Positions 42,772 through 50,439 of a DNA stretch of 64,000 nucleotides are shown here, piece by piece. Source of the stretch: a virus; IMG/VR virus record IMGVR_UViG_3300047497_000260, positions 1 through 64,000 of that record, one strand, 5' to 3'. Numbering within the stretch: position 1 is the first letter of the stretch; each line of letters begins with the position of its first letter. Under the pieces are notes generated by a model. That model saw only the letters and a program-made list of their open reading frames with translations. It ran no database searches and was not told where the DNA came from. Position numbers and translations under genes: made by a program.

Positions 42772-43748
42772 AGAAATCCCTTTCCCGCATGGTTCTCGAA
42801 GATCCTGGCGCGGCGGTCGTAGACCTTCAGCGTCTTGACTTCGCGATGGCGCGAAACGTCCATCACCTTGAGGAGATCGGCGCCGTCCTCGAGCGCGCTG
42901 GTGATGAAGCCGGCGCGCAGCGAATGGCCTGAGAAAAGAGCCGGATCGAGCTTGGCCGCGGTCGCCCGCCGCTTCACAATCAGCGCGACGCTTTGCGGCG
43001 TGAGGCCGGCGCGCAGAACGCGCCCTGCCCTGTCGATCCCACGAAAGACATGCCCTTCGACGATCGCCGCAGCCGTGAGCCACGCCTCCAGCGCCTCGAT
43101 GACCTGCAGCTTTCGGCCGCGCGGCACCGCGACCTGGTGGCCGCCGCCTTCCTGGTCCGTCTTCGAACGCCTGATATGAACGATGACGCCGGCGGCGTTC
43201 CGTTCGAGATCGTTGACCTTTAAGCCAACCAGCTCCGACCTCCGCAACGCGGCGGCGAAGCCGAGCAACAAAAGGGCCCGGTCGCGCAATCCGGCGATGT
43301 CGCCCGGGATGCGCTTGACCATTAAGGCGACGATCCGCGCCGTCGCCGGCGCTTTGGCGTCGACCGCGACCCCGACCTTCCGGCTGATGCCGCGCAGAAC
43401 CGCCTGCACGGCGCCGGTGGAGGTCGGCGCCTCATGCCCCGCCAGGCGATGCGCGTAGGCGATCGCCGCGGCGCGTCTTTTGATCGTCGAAACCTTCAGC
43501 CCGCCATCGGCGAGCGTCGCGAGATAGGCCGCCACGGTCGAGGCCAGGGCGGGCAGCGAGGAGACGGCGTTTGCCGCGCACCAGGCGCGAAACGCTCGAA
43601 AATCGCTGCGATAGGCCCGGCGCGTCGCCTCGGATTTTTCCTGCCGCGCATAGGCGGCGGCGGAGGACAAAGCGTCGAATAGAGCCGGGTCGCCGGCGAG
43701 AATTTCGGAGCCTTGAGGCCTGGCGACCGTCGGAAGATCGTTGCCCAA
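42768..43748 (-). CDS. int: Tyrosine recombinase / phage integrase
   Basis: 326 aa. SAM-like N-terminal DNA-binding domain (ATRRAYRSDFRAFRAWCAAN) and a catalytic domain with Arg169 (ALRRSEL), Lys196 (RRSKTDQ), His275-x-x-Arg278 (GHSLRAGF), His301 and nucleophile Tyr310 (KVYDRR). All catalytic residues are present. It integrates and excises the genome. Starts a leftward train of overlapping small genes. No attP repeat could be recognised in the flanks. Confidence 0.9.
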   Translation of the reverse strand: MGNDLPTVARPQGSEILAGDPALFDALSSAAAYARQEKSEATRRAYRSDFRAFRAWCAANAVSSLPALASTVAAYLATLADGGLKVSTIKRRAAAIAYAHRLAGHEAPTSTGAVQAVLRGISRKVGVAVDAKAPATARIVALMVKRIPGDIAGLRDRALLLLGFAAALRRSELVGLKVNDLERNAAGVIVHIRRSKTDQEGGGHQVAVPRGRKLQVIEALEAWLTAAAIVEGHVFRGIDRAGRVLRAGLTPQSVALIVKRRATAAKLDPALFSGHSLRAGFITSALEDGADLLKVMDVSRHREVKTLKVYDRRARIFENHAGKGFL

Positions 43749-43801
43749 GCCTCGAGACTCACAGGGTAGCGAGAAGGATAGTTATCGCTAGCGTTCGGTC
43801 G

Positions 43802-43841
43802 TCGCCGTCGACGGCGATACATCCACGCTCGTCGACGGCGA
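43802..43841. promoter_or_regulatory. Palindrome cluster upstream of integrase
   Basis: TCGCCGTCGACGGCGA (43802-43817) is a perfect 16-bp palindrome and CGTCGACGGCGA recurs at 43830-43841. The cluster lies about 55 bp before the integrase start in the 158-bp gap. Possibly the operator of integrase or arm-type sites; the sequence is GC-rich so chance palindromes are not excluded. Confidence 0.4.
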
Positions 43842-43906
43842 AACGTCAGAAAGCCCGCGGTCGAAACCGGCCGCTTCTGACATTCATGATGGACGCCAAA
43901 GGCCGG

Positions 43907-44140
43907 TCAGCCCTGGATGAGGATGACGGATTCGATGAGATCGGCGCGGATGGCCATCGGCCAGCGCATTTCTTTGCCACGCGTCTCGGTGAACTCGACG
44001 AGTTCGCCGATGAAAATCGTGTTGACGTCCTGAAGCGCCAAGGCATCGGCGAACTCAGAGACGCTGCTAAAGCCTGTCTCGAAAAAGATGTTCTTGGCCA
44101 GACCGCCGGACGCCGCGACCGAGAGAGAAAACCGGGCCAT
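43907..44140 (-). CDS. Hypothetical protein, 77 aa
   Basis: MARFSLSVAASGGLAKNIFFETGFSSVSEFADALALQDVNTIFIGELVEFTETRGKEMRWPMAIRADLIESVIL, a compact alpha/beta pattern with a beta C-terminus. No domain recalled. The ATG at 44140 lies directly downstream of the preceding gene's stop (44141), suggesting an operon. Confidence 0.6.
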   Translation of the reverse strand: MARFSLSVAASGGLAKNIFFETGFSSVSEFADALALQDVNTIFIGELVEFTETRGKEMRWPMAIRADLIESVILIQG

Positions 44141-44335
44141 TCAAGCTCCTGCCGCGTCAGACCACAGGCCAAAATGCCCATTGCGCTGTCTCATGTGTCG
44201 CCATGCCCGCAGCATGCCGAGGCGCACACGGCTCACAAAGGCCGCGCGTTGCGCAGCGACAACTTGCTCGTAAGGAAGGTTGGCTTGCGCCGCGATGAGA
44301 CGCAAAAACGCCTCTCTGAATTCCGCCTCGCTCAG
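44141..44335 (-). CDS. Small protein, 64 aa, non-ATG (CTG) start
   Basis: Frame between stops gives (M)SEAEFREAFLRLIAAQANLPYEQVVAAQRAAFVSRVRLGMLRAWRHMRQRNGHFGLWSDAAGA, clearly coding in style. The best start is a CTG at 44335, preceded at 8 nt by GAAGG, and the stop TGA abuts the next ATG. It fills an otherwise empty 200-bp gap. Alternatively a TTG at about 44302 is used. Function unknown. Confidence 0.45.
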   Translation of the reverse strand: MSEAEFREAFLRLIAAQANLPYEQVVAAQRAAFVSRVRLGMLRAWRHMRQRNGHFGLWSDAAGA

Positions 44336-44339
44336 CTTT

Positions 44340-44588
44340 TCAGCCTTCGTCCGCGCCGCGAAGCCTGATCCTCAGCGGCAGCTCCTGTTGCAGGAGCTCG
44401 ATGGCCGCCCGCACCCTCTCCAGATTCGCGCCGCCATCGAGGGCCTGCCTGAGATCCTCATAGCTGAGGTTTCCGACAGCGACGGCTGCCGACGTTTGGT
44501 CGAAATTCCGCGCTTCTTCCGCGCTGGCGAAGAGCTTCGTTTCGTCGAACTTCGAGCGATAGGCGCTCGTTGTGTAGTAGATGTTCAC
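44340..44588 (-). CDS. Hypothetical protein, 82 aa
   Basis: MNIYYTTSAYRSKFDETKLFASAEEARNFDQTSAAVAVGNLSYEDLRQALDGGANLERVRAAIELLQQELPLRIRLRG, helical with acid-basic balance. No domain recalled. Stop overlaps closely with the upstream gene's downstream region; likely co-transcribed with 44585..44905. Confidence 0.55.
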   Translation of the reverse strand: MNIYYTTSAYRSKFDETKLFASAEEARNFDQTSAAVAVGNLSYEDLRQALDGGANLERVRAAIELLQQELPLRIRLRGADEG

Positions 44589-44905
44589 GCGTTCGCTCCC
44601 TCAGGCGCGGCGACCGGCGTCACCACGAAGCTCGTGCGCGAGGAGCTCTTCGAGCGCTCGCTGCACCAGGCCTCGCCCATCTCCGCCCGGATCGCCGCGG
44701 TGTTGATCCGCGTGCCGACCTCGACCTTCTTCAAAACGATGAATTTCTCGCCCTGCGCCAGCCTGAGGCCGCGCCGGTTGAATTCCTTCTTCAGCGCCTC
44801 GAGCCGCGCGTCGTCCTTATCCTGGCGCGCCGCGATGCGGCCCCATTCGTCGGCGATCGCCCCGTCGCTCACATTGTCGAAGGGCGTCGGCGCGGCCTTG
44901 CTCAT
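44585..44905 (-). CDS. Hypothetical protein, 106 aa
   Basis: MSKAAPTPFDNVSDGAIADEWGRIAARQDKDDARLEALKKEFNRRGLRLAQGEKFIVLKKVEVGTRINTAAIRAEMG..., a helical start then a beta segment (GEKFIVLKKVEVGTRINTAA). The SFVV end may form a strand. ATGA-type overlap (4 bp) with 44340..44588 and with 44902..45198 shows coupling. Family unknown. Confidence 0.6.
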   Translation of the reverse strand: MSKAAPTPFDNVSDGAIADEWGRIAARQDKDDARLEALKKEFNRRGLRLAQGEKFIVLKKVEVGTRINTAAIRAEMGEAWCSERSKSSSRTSFVVTPVAAPEGANA

Positions 44906-45198
44906 GCGAAAGTCCTCTCGAGCAGCGAGCGTTCGGCGGTCCGGCGAGCCCCACGCGTCGTCACCGGGATCGAGCGGCCCTTGTGGCGGACCGCGCCCGG
45001 CGCGAAGGCGGAGCGCTCGGCCGCCGTCTCGCCGCGGAACGGCTTGCCCGCAATATCGGCGGCGAGCTTCCGGAGGTCGCTGTCGATCTCGCTGCGCTCT
45101 TCGAAAAAGGCGTCGGGCGACCTTCGGCGCACGCTGAGGTCGCGCACCCGGTCGGCAAGCGCGATGACGCGCCTGGCCGCCTCTTCAGACGTCAGCAT
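44902..45198 (-). CDS. Hypothetical protein, 98 aa
   Basis: MLTSEEAARRVIALADRVRDLSVRRRSPDAFFEERSEIDSDLRKLAADIAG... two long helices and a basic C-terminus (RHKGRSIPVTTRGARRTAERS). Could bind DNA or RNA. First gene of the little coupled set reading to 43.9 kb, after a terminator at 45261..45294. No family recognised. Confidence 0.55.
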   Translation of the reverse strand: MLTSEEAARRVIALADRVRDLSVRRRSPDAFFEERSEIDSDLRKLAADIAGKPFRGETAAERSAFAPGAVRHKGRSIPVTTRGARRTAERSLLERTFA

Positions 45199-45260
45199 GG
45201 CGGCAAATCTCGGGAAAATCCGGCAACATCCGGCGAAATCCGCCGAAAAAGGCCCTGAAA

Positions 45261-45294
45261 ACGCAAAACGCCCCGCGGCTTGGCCCGGAGCGTT
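45261..45294 (-). terminator. Terminator-like hairpin
   Basis: AACGCTCCGGG pairs with a near-complement CCGCGGGGCGTT region, with TTTTGCGTTTT after it on the minus strand. It lies between 45358..45579 and 44902..45198. Nearby, ATCCGGCAACATCCGGCG forms short direct repeats. Confidence 0.5.
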
Positions 45295-45357
45295 AGTTCG
45301 TCTCGTCTCTTATGCCACAAGCCCCAGATGGAAGCAATGTCGCGCGCGACGCGATGG

Positions 45358-45579
45358 TTAAGGCTTGCTTTTGGCCGCGCCAGGCCGCCGGACGTCTTGC
45401 GCGAGTTTCAGCCAGTTCATATCGGATTCCGAAAATTCCTCGATCTCGAAAGCGTAGGTGCGCTCCTCATGACCGATCGACAGGCCATGTTTGCGGCAGA
45501 CCGCCTCGATTTCGTCGAGAAAGGCGTCGATGTCGTGCGCTTCAAGGCTGTCAGCTGCGTGACGGTTCCACCGTTTCAT
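45358..45579 (-). CDS. Hypothetical protein, 73 aa
   Basis: MKRWNRHAADSLEAHDIDAFLDEIEAVCRKHGLSIGHEERTYAFEIEEFSESDMNWLKLAQDV, helix-rich, acidic. Proteins of this style (HGLSIGHEDxHGAF pattern) are small phage accessory proteins of unknown role. The ATG at 45579 overlaps the stop of the upstream gene by ATGA. Confidence 0.6.
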   Translation of the reverse strand: MKRWNRHAADSLEAHDIDAFLDEIEAVCRKHGLSIGHEERTYAFEIEEFSESDMNWLKLAQDVRRPGAAKSKP

Positions 45580-46541
45580 CCCCCCGTCCCCTTGATCGCC
45601 CGCGCCGGCCGCGCCGGGCGCCACATATCCTCCCGCCGCTGCTTGACCGGGCGCCGCTCGCCCTGCCGCGCCGCCATCGAGAGAAGCTCCATCCGCGAAT
45701 AGAGCCGCTCGGCGCTCGCCCCGAAAAGATCGGCCGGCTTGCCGGCGTCGCGCTCGCCGAGCCAGGGCGCGGCGGGCGCCGAGGGCGGCAACGCCGCAAT
45801 CCGCGCGAGCCGTCCGGCGAGCATCCCCGCCAGCGCCTCGAGGCCTGCCCTCCAGGCCGCATATTCGGCCCGCTCGTTGACGAGGAACTGCGGGTCCGGA
45901 TCATATTCGAGCGGACAGAAGGCGCCGCTCGCATAAACGCCGCTGCGCAAAGCCTGCGTCGGCGCGTCGACCGCATAGCGCAGCTCCTCGCCGCCGACCG
46001 TCTTCTCCAAGCGTATCGTCGGCGCCAGAACCTGCGGCTTGCCGTTCGGCGCGAGCGCCGGCATGGGCGCCGGGGCCTCGCGCCCGAAGGCCGGCCTTTT
46101 GCCGAGCAGCCCATGCGTCATGACGATATTCTCGACATTGGCGAGCGCCGCCCGGAACGCCCCCTCGACATCGACAGGCAGTCCGATATCGAGCGCCAGC
46201 GTCTCCGGCGCCGCGCTTCCCGCAACCTCGGCGGCGAGCCGGTCCGCCGCCTCCTCGATGGTTATCGCGTCCTCGTCCGGCGGCCCGGCCGCACGCGGCG
46301 CCCGCGGCGCCCGCTCCCATGAAGAGCCGGCCGCGCTCGCCGAGCCGCCGCCGGCGACGCCGGCGAACATCGGCGACACCGTCGGAAAGCCCGGCGGATG
46401 CGTCCAGCGGCCGACCAGGCTCGCGTCGTGACGGACATAATTATAGGGGGTGTCGCCACGCCTTTTGCCGAGCTCGGCGCAGGCCCATGCGACGACGTCC
46501 TCGATATCGAGCAGCCGTTTAGCCCCGCTCGCAGCGCTCAT
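45576..46541 (-). CDS. Hypothetical protein, 321 aa
   Basis: Starts MSAASGAKRLLDIEDVVAWACAELGKRRGDTPYNYVRHDASLVGRWTHPPG, possibly an HTH-like or DNA-binding beginning (DIEDVVAWACAELGKRR), with a Gly/Ala/Pro-rich linker and mostly helical remainder. The end KQRREDMWRPARPARAIKGTGG is basic. No domain recognised. Directly upstream of 45358..45579 with ATGA overlap. Alternative upstream start at 46619. Confidence 0.55.
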   Translation of the reverse strand: MSAASGAKRLLDIEDVVAWACAELGKRRGDTPYNYVRHDASLVGRWTHPPGFPTVSPMFAGVAGGGSASAAGSSWERAPRAPRAAGPPDEDAITIEEAADRLAAEVAGSAAPETLALDIGLPVDVEGAFRAALANVENIVMTHGLLGKRPAFGREAPAPMPALAPNGKPQVLAPTIRLEKTVGGEELRYAVDAPTQALRSGVYASGAFCPLEYDPDPQFLVNERAEYAAWRAGLEALAGMLAGRLARIAALPPSAPAAPWLGERDAGKPADLFGASAERLYSRMELLSMAARQGERRPVKQRREDMWRPARPARAIKGTGG

Positions 46542-46654
46542 CCGCAGCCCCGGCCGCCGTCGCTGGCGAAAAGCCCTGACGACGCCGGCAAATCTAGCAC
46601 GATGCGCCGGCCGCATCAATCTGCGCTGTTGAATTGTGCTTTATCGCCGGCGCG

Positions 46655-47098
46655 CTACGCGGCTTCGTTAATCCTTCGCGCGAAAAGCGCCGGCGCGACG
46701 CAAAAGCCGCGCCGCCCGCGCGCGCAGGAATAGCCGAGCGCCGCGAAGGCCATTTTCGCCGCGCTCCAGAGCGAGGAAAGGCAGCGCGCCGCGCCCTCCG
46801 GTCCGCCATCCGGCCGGTCGCCATAGACGAGATCGATGAGCGCCTCCGCGCCGATCATCGCGCCCGGCCGCGCGGCGAGCGCCAGCATGAGCAGCCTCAC
46901 CTGCGGCGGCACGAAAACCTCGCAGCCGAACCGCGCCAGCGCCCCGCCGTCCCACGCCACGAACAGAACATCCGGCTCGCGCAGCGACCGCCGCGCCAGC
47001 CCGCGTTTCGCCGAAACGATCCTGACCTGGACGTCGCGAGGCGCGGTCACGGCTGGGGCGCCTTCCTCCCAGGCCATCGATGCGATTGCTGAGGTCAC
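46655..47098 (-). CDS. Winged-helix (OmpR/PhoB-type) DNA-binding protein, 147 aa
   Basis: GTG start at 47098 with AAAGGGA upstream. Residues 55-140 (FVPPQVRLLMLALAARPGAMIGAEALIDLVYGDRPDGGPEGAARCLSSLWSAAKMAFAALGYSCARGRRGF) match the trans-reg-C winged-helix plan: recognition helix and wing with RGRRGF. The N-terminal part has no receiver domain. Likely a phage transcription regulator for the leftward accessory genes. Confidence 0.6.
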   Translation of the reverse strand: MTSAIASMAWEEGAPAVTAPRDVQVRIVSAKRGLARRSLREPDVLFVAWDGGALARFGCEVFVPPQVRLLMLALAARPGAMIGAEALIDLVYGDRPDGGPEGAARCLSSLWSAAKMAFAALGYSCARGRRGFCVAPALFARRINEAA

Positions 47099-47225
47099 AG
47101 CGCTATCCCTTTCGCCACGCTGACCGCGATCGCGAACGCCGTGCAGCGGGCCACAGCGACGACGTCCGCGAATCTGACCGTCAAGTCGAGCTCCCGATCG
47201 GTAGTGTATCGCGTTAACAAACTCG

Positions 47226-47417
47226 TTATTTTGAACAATATGCTTGCATGCACGCATAAAACTGAGACACTACCTCCCGATCGGCGGCCGAAAGAAACGA
47301 ATTCGTCGCCTGGTCATAGACCGCGATCGCGCAACGGCGCCGCCGCTCAAAAAATGTTCTACAGACAATAGTGGTTTGGATCCTCGGGCATCGTCTTGCT
47401 CCAGGCGGCGTGAACAA
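47226..47417 (-). CDS. Doubtful small ORF, up to 63 aa
   Basis: End part AVYDQATNSFLSAADREVVSQFYACMQAYCSK looks protein-like, but the start overlaps 47359..47598 by 40-58 bp and needs an ATT or long upstream start. The intergenic part between 47099 and 47225 shows short inverted copies of GTAGTGT/ACACTAC and CCCGATCGG that may be regulatory. Confidence 0.3.
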   Translation of the reverse strand: MFTPPGARRCPRIQTTIVCRTFFERRRRCAIAVYDQATNSFLSAADREVVSQFYACMQAYCSK

Positions 47418-47598
47418 CCCGCAGCGCCGCTTGCATCATTTGTCGGAGTTCGTAAGCCTCCTTGCGCATCAATGCGCTTTCCCGACACGCCCAAGTCAGA
47501 GCGGCGGGTCTGCCTGGATTGGCGTTCCACCCTGCTTCCGCCATACGTTCAACTAGCTCCAAATCATCAGACTGACGCAAGCGCAGGTCACCTTTCAT
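47359..47598 (-). CDS. Hypothetical protein, 79 aa
   Basis: MKGDLRLRQSDDLELVERMAEAGWNANPGRPAALTWACRESALMRKEAYELRQMMQAALRVVHAAWSKT, strongly helical. ATG at 47598 overlaps the stop of the 28-aa gene 47595..47681 by ATGA; a TTG at 47607 is an alternative. No known domain; its style is common among small phage accessory proteins. Confidence 0.55.
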   Translation of the reverse strand: MKGDLRLRQSDDLELVERMAEAGWNANPGRPAALTWACRESALMRKEAYELRQMMQAALRVVHAAWSKTMPEDPNHYCL

Positions 47599-47681
47599 GG
47601 GAGGCAATCCAGCGTTCGGCTTGAGCCCTCAGCGCCACAGACAACGGCGTTGCCCTTCAAATCCGCAACAACTTCATTCAT
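47595..47681 (-). CDS. Very small protein, 28 aa
   Basis: MNEVVADLKGNAVVCGAEGSSRTLDCLP-type peptide (28 residues) preceded by GGGAG, its ATG overlapping the stop of the pentapeptide gene's tail and its stop overlapping the next ATG. The coupled arrangement supports translation. Function unknown. Confidence 0.4.
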   Translation of the reverse strand: MNEVVADLKGNAVVCGAEGSSRTLDCLP

Positions 47682-48423
47682 GACGCACTCCCTTGGGTTG
47701 CGGCCTCGATATCCGCTAGGCGCTTCATGTCGGCGAGCGCCGCTTTGTTGGACGTGTAGAAGTCCGGCAACCGATCAATACCGGGGTCGCTGGCGAGATA
47801 AATCTGCATCGCCGCAGATGCCGTTCCGACCTTACTTTCGAGGGCCGCCCCTTCTGCGCCAGCAAGAGCGACAGCCCATCCGGCGCGACAATGAGCCGTG
47901 CCGCAGTTGTTATGCCAAACGCTCATATCGAGAGCGTTTGGCGCGCTCGCGGCGGCGTATGGATATTCTCGATTTTTGGAGCGCCGCTCAGGACCGCGTT
48001 TCTCAGGTCCGCGCCGCTCAGGACCGCGTTTCTCAGGTCCGCGCCGCTCAGGACCGCGCCGCTCAGGGCCGCGTTTCTCAGGCCCGCGCTTCTCAGGACC
48101 GCGTTTCTCAGGACCGCGTTTCTCAGGTCCGCGCCGCTCAGGTCCGCGCTTCTCAGGTCCGCGCCGCTCAGGTCCGCGCTTCTCAGGTCCACGCCGCTCA
48201 GGTCCGCGCCGCTCAGGGCCGCGCCGCTCAGGGCCGCGCCGATCAGGTCCGCGTCGCTCAGGTCCGCGCCGATCAGGTCCGCGTCGCTCAGGTCCGCGCC
48301 GATCTTGATTGCCCATTTTACAGACAGACCAATCTTGATTGAGGTCGGCGCATCTTCCGCGCATGAGATTTCTGCGGCAAAACTGACGCGGCCTGACCGG
48401 CGGTTGAGTATGTCAAATTTCAT
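47678..48423 (-). pseudogene. Frameshifted pentapeptide-repeat protein
   Basis: From ATG 48423 (SD AAAGGG upstream) the frame encodes about 120 residues of A(D/N)L-type pentapeptide repeats (SGADLSGVDLRSADL...), then stops soon after PKIENIH at about 47925. The following frame supplies the missing C-terminal domain (APNALDMSVWHNNCGTAHCRAGWA... KAALADMKRLADIEAAT), ending at 47678. An indel near 47960 has broken one gene into two. Intact relatives have the same repeat plus GTxHCRAGW end domain. Probable beta-helix structural protein in its intact form. Confidence 0.75.
47695..47742. repeat. 48-bp direct repeat, copy 1
   Basis: Identical to 48466..48513 and encodes the end of the pentapeptide protein (ALADMKRLADIEAAT). 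Copies are 771 bp apart, in the same orientation, flanking the whole pentapeptide gene. Recombination between them would delete it. Confidence 0.85.
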
Positions 48424-48626
48424 GGCGTTACCCTTTGGTTAAGTTCGGCGCGGAGGCCGTCGAGGGGGTTGCGGCCTCGATATCCGCTAGGCGCTTCATG
48501 TCGGCGAGCGCCGGGACAGAAGCTCGTCGCCACGGCGAAGGCGCTGTCGAGATCGACGACGCCCTCGGTCGAAAGGGCGTCGGCCGTTTTCGTCGCGCGA
48601 ATGTTCTCCTCATCGGCATGCGTCAT
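48420..48626 (-). CDS. Short ORF carrying a duplicated pentapeptide-protein fragment
   Basis: 68 aa starting MTHADEENIRATKTADALSTEGVVDLDSAFAVATS. After residue 36 the DNA is the duplicated 48-bp repeat, read in a different frame. The stop overlaps the pentapeptide gene start by ATGA. It is likely a chimaera: an original small gene whose 3' end was replaced by the repeat. May be a pseudogene. Confidence 0.4.
   Translation of the reverse strand: MTHADEENIRATKTADALSTEGVVDLDSAFAVATSFCPGARRHEAPSGYRGRNPLDGLRAELNQRVTP
48466..48513. repeat. 48-bp direct repeat, copy 2
   Basis: Identical to 47695..47742. Here the repeat lies inside the next ORF (48420..48626), in a frame different from that of the C-terminal domain, a scar of duplication or unequal crossing-over. 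Confidence 0.85.
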
Positions 48627-48659
48627 TTTTGGCTCCTTTTCAGCAATAAATTGCCCGTT

Positions 48660-49247
48660 TCATCGCCGCGCCGCCTCGCGCTCGCGCAGCGAAAAACCCT
48701 CCGCTGCCTGCCGCAGCATCGCGCCGAGCTCCTTGCGCCTGGCTGGATCGAGCGGCTTCCCCGCCGGCGCGATCTTCGCCGTCAACGCCCTCTCGATCCG
48801 CGCCTCCTCCTCGCGCAGCGCCGCGACCCGCCGCATCGCCGTGGCCCTGAGCTCGCCCGCGGTCGGGCGCCAGCCATTGCCGGCCTCGTGGCGCAGATAG
48901 GCCAGGACCGCCTCCTGCAGCGCCCAGAGCGGGACGTCGGCGCAGATCGCCTTGAACTGCGCGAAGACGAAATCCTGCGCCGCCGCGTCCTCCTCGACCG
49001 CCGCGCGCATCGTCGACAGGCCGGCGATCGTCGCCCGGATTTCATCCCCCGTCGCCGGCTTGAGCGCGCCGGCGAGCTCTGCGCGCCGCGTCATCAGCCC
49101 GGTCCGATGGCCGGCCGAAAGCGGCGCCGGGCAGTCGGCGCCGAGCGCGCTCAGCGCGCGGTCGACGGCGATCGCCAGCGCGCGCGGCAAGGGGCCGGGC
49201 TCGCGGCTAGCTTGCGCGAGCGTCGAAACCTCGTGATCTCTCGGCAT
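48660..49247 (-). CDS. Replication-associated protein, helicase-loader position, 195 aa
   Basis: MPRDHEVSTLAQASREPG... helical, with VPLWALQEAVLAYLRHEAGNGWRPTAGELRATAMRRV, a motif (W..G.GWxPTxxEL) of phage proteins next to O-type initiators. By position it is the P-like helicase loader. Start at 49247 overlaps the O-like gene's end by 41 bp. The role is inferred; no Walker motif is present. Confidence 0.5.
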   Translation of the reverse strand: MPRDHEVSTLAQASREPGPLPRALAIAVDRALSALGADCPAPLSAGHRTGLMTRRAELAGALKPATGDEIRATIAGLSTMRAAVEEDAAAQDFVFAQFKAICADVPLWALQEAVLAYLRHEAGNGWRPTAGELRATAMRRVAALREEEARIERALTAKIAPAGKPLDPARRKELGAMLRQAAEGFSLREREAARR

Positions 49248-50319
49248 TTTCCTGATCCCTGATGGCTGCGGCGAGGAAGGAATTGGTCCGGAGCGCGCGC
49301 GGCGGCCCGGCCCTGGCAAAGGGGTCGCCGACGCGCTTCTCTGCCCCCGCCAGCCGGTCCTTCGCCGCCCGCCGCGCCCAGCCGGCGAGATTGGCCCAGC
49401 AATAGGGCCGGAAATTCTGGCGGCGCATCGCATTGTCGATGCCGGCGAACACGTCCTCCTTGGTCACCCCGAGCGCCAGCAGCGCCGTGATCTCGTGGAA
49501 ATCATGGGCGAGGACCACCGGCTCCTGCCCGACCCGCCGCCGGCACTCCGCCTCGAAGCTTGGATTTCGGGGCGTCTCGCGCGCATGCGCCCCTCCCGCT
49601 GGATCCGGGGAAGGGGTTGTTTTTTCTATAAGGGGGGTGCGGGGGGAAAATTCTTTTTTAGGGGAAGGGGGCAACGCCGATGCAACGGGGTGCAACGCTT
49701 CGGGCGTTGCATGCAACGTTTTTGGCGTTGCAGGCGTTGCATCAAGCGTTGCATGCAACGCTGCACCGGAAGATTCCCTATGTTCTTCAATGACCCTGGC
49801 GATCGTCGCGCGCGTTGCAAGCGTTGCATGCAGCGTTGCATCGTCTTCGCCGGCGCCCGTATCCGGCGCGTGCGCCGCCGCCTGAAGCGCGAGCTCCGGA
49901 TCGCCCGAATCGCCAAGACCGCGCCGCCGGCGCTTTCTCTCGCGATAGGCCCGCGAGCGCAGCGTCGCGGGGGCGGCGCCCGCCCCGGCGCACGTCTCGA
50001 GCTCGGCCGCCGCGACGGGCGCGCTCTCGCCCTGCCGATCGACCCATTTGGTGATGATCCCGCTTCCGGTCAGCCGCACGTCCGGCGCCTCGAATTCGGC
50101 GAGGATCGCTGCGATCGATCCCGTCTCGCAGCGCAGGAGATAGGCGATATCGGCCGCATCGACGCGGTAGGCCCCTCCGCGATCGACCTCGGCGGCCGAT
50201 TCCCCCAGCATGTCCCAGACGAAGATTACCCGCTCGAGCGTCTCGCCGCTGCGCATCGCGACGCGCATGAACTTCGGATCGCGGGCCGCGCCTATATAAT
50301 GCCGAAACCATGACTTCAT
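49207..50319 (-). CDS. Phage replication initiator O-like protein with embedded iterons
   Basis: 370 aa from ATG 50319 with GGAGG upstream. The N-terminal part (MKSWFRHYIGAARDPKFMRVAMRSGETLERVIFVWDMLGE...) is like winged-helix DnaD/O-type replisome organisers. The middle (about 160-230) is a low-complexity LHATLDATPATPKTLHA linker encoded by CGTTGC/GCAACG repeats. The C-terminus (EDVFAGIDNAMRRQNFRPYCWANLAGWARRA) may contact the helicase loader. Should start phage DNA replication at the origin in its own gene. Homology is by plan, not search. Confidence 0.65.
   Translation of the reverse strand: MKSWFRHYIGAARDPKFMRVAMRSGETLERVIFVWDMLGESAAEVDRGGAYRVDAADIAYLLRCETGSIAAILAEFEAPDVRLTGSGIITKWVDRQGESAPVAAAELETCAGAGAAPATLRSRAYRERKRRRRGLGDSGDPELALQAAAHAPDTGAGEDDATLHATLATRATIARVIEEHRESSGAALHATLDATPATPKTLHATPEALHPVASALPPSPKKEFSPRTPLIEKTTPSPDPAGGAHARETPRNPSFEAECRRRVGQEPVVLAHDFHEITALLALGVTKEDVFAGIDNAMRRQNFRPYCWANLAGWARRAAKDRLAGAEKRVGDPFARAGPPRALRTNSFLAAAIRDQENAERSRGFDARAS
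49619..49839. other. Candidate replication origin: CGTTGC/GCAACG iterons next to A/T- and G-tracts
   Basis: Twelve copies of CGTTGC or its complement occur between 49671 and 49839, several as GTTGCATGCAAC dyads (49706-49717, 49748-49759). On one side lies TTTTTCTATAAGG and TTCTTTTTTAGG, the only A/T-rich stretch nearby, with runs of G. Iterons plus an unwinding element inside an initiator gene is the lambda-O arrangement. Repeats also encode the LHAT linker, so protein selection is an alternative. Confidence 0.6.
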
Positions 50320-50439
50320 GGGGCCTCCGGCCGCGTCCGCCGACACGGCAAAAAAAATCCGTCCCGGCCGAAGCCAGGGCAAAAGCGTTGCTATATTTTC
50401 GGAACGATCGCCGCCCCTAGGGCGGCCCGCGTATGCCGC

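Noticed and set aside
47980-48300. CRISPR or satellite array in the 15-bp repeats
   Set aside because: The periodicity is 15 bp without spacers and translates to pentapeptide repeats.
49671-49839. CRISPR array in the repeat-rich stretch
   Set aside because: Units are 6-13 bp, unevenly spaced, and inside a coding frame; no 25-40 bp repeats with unique spacers.
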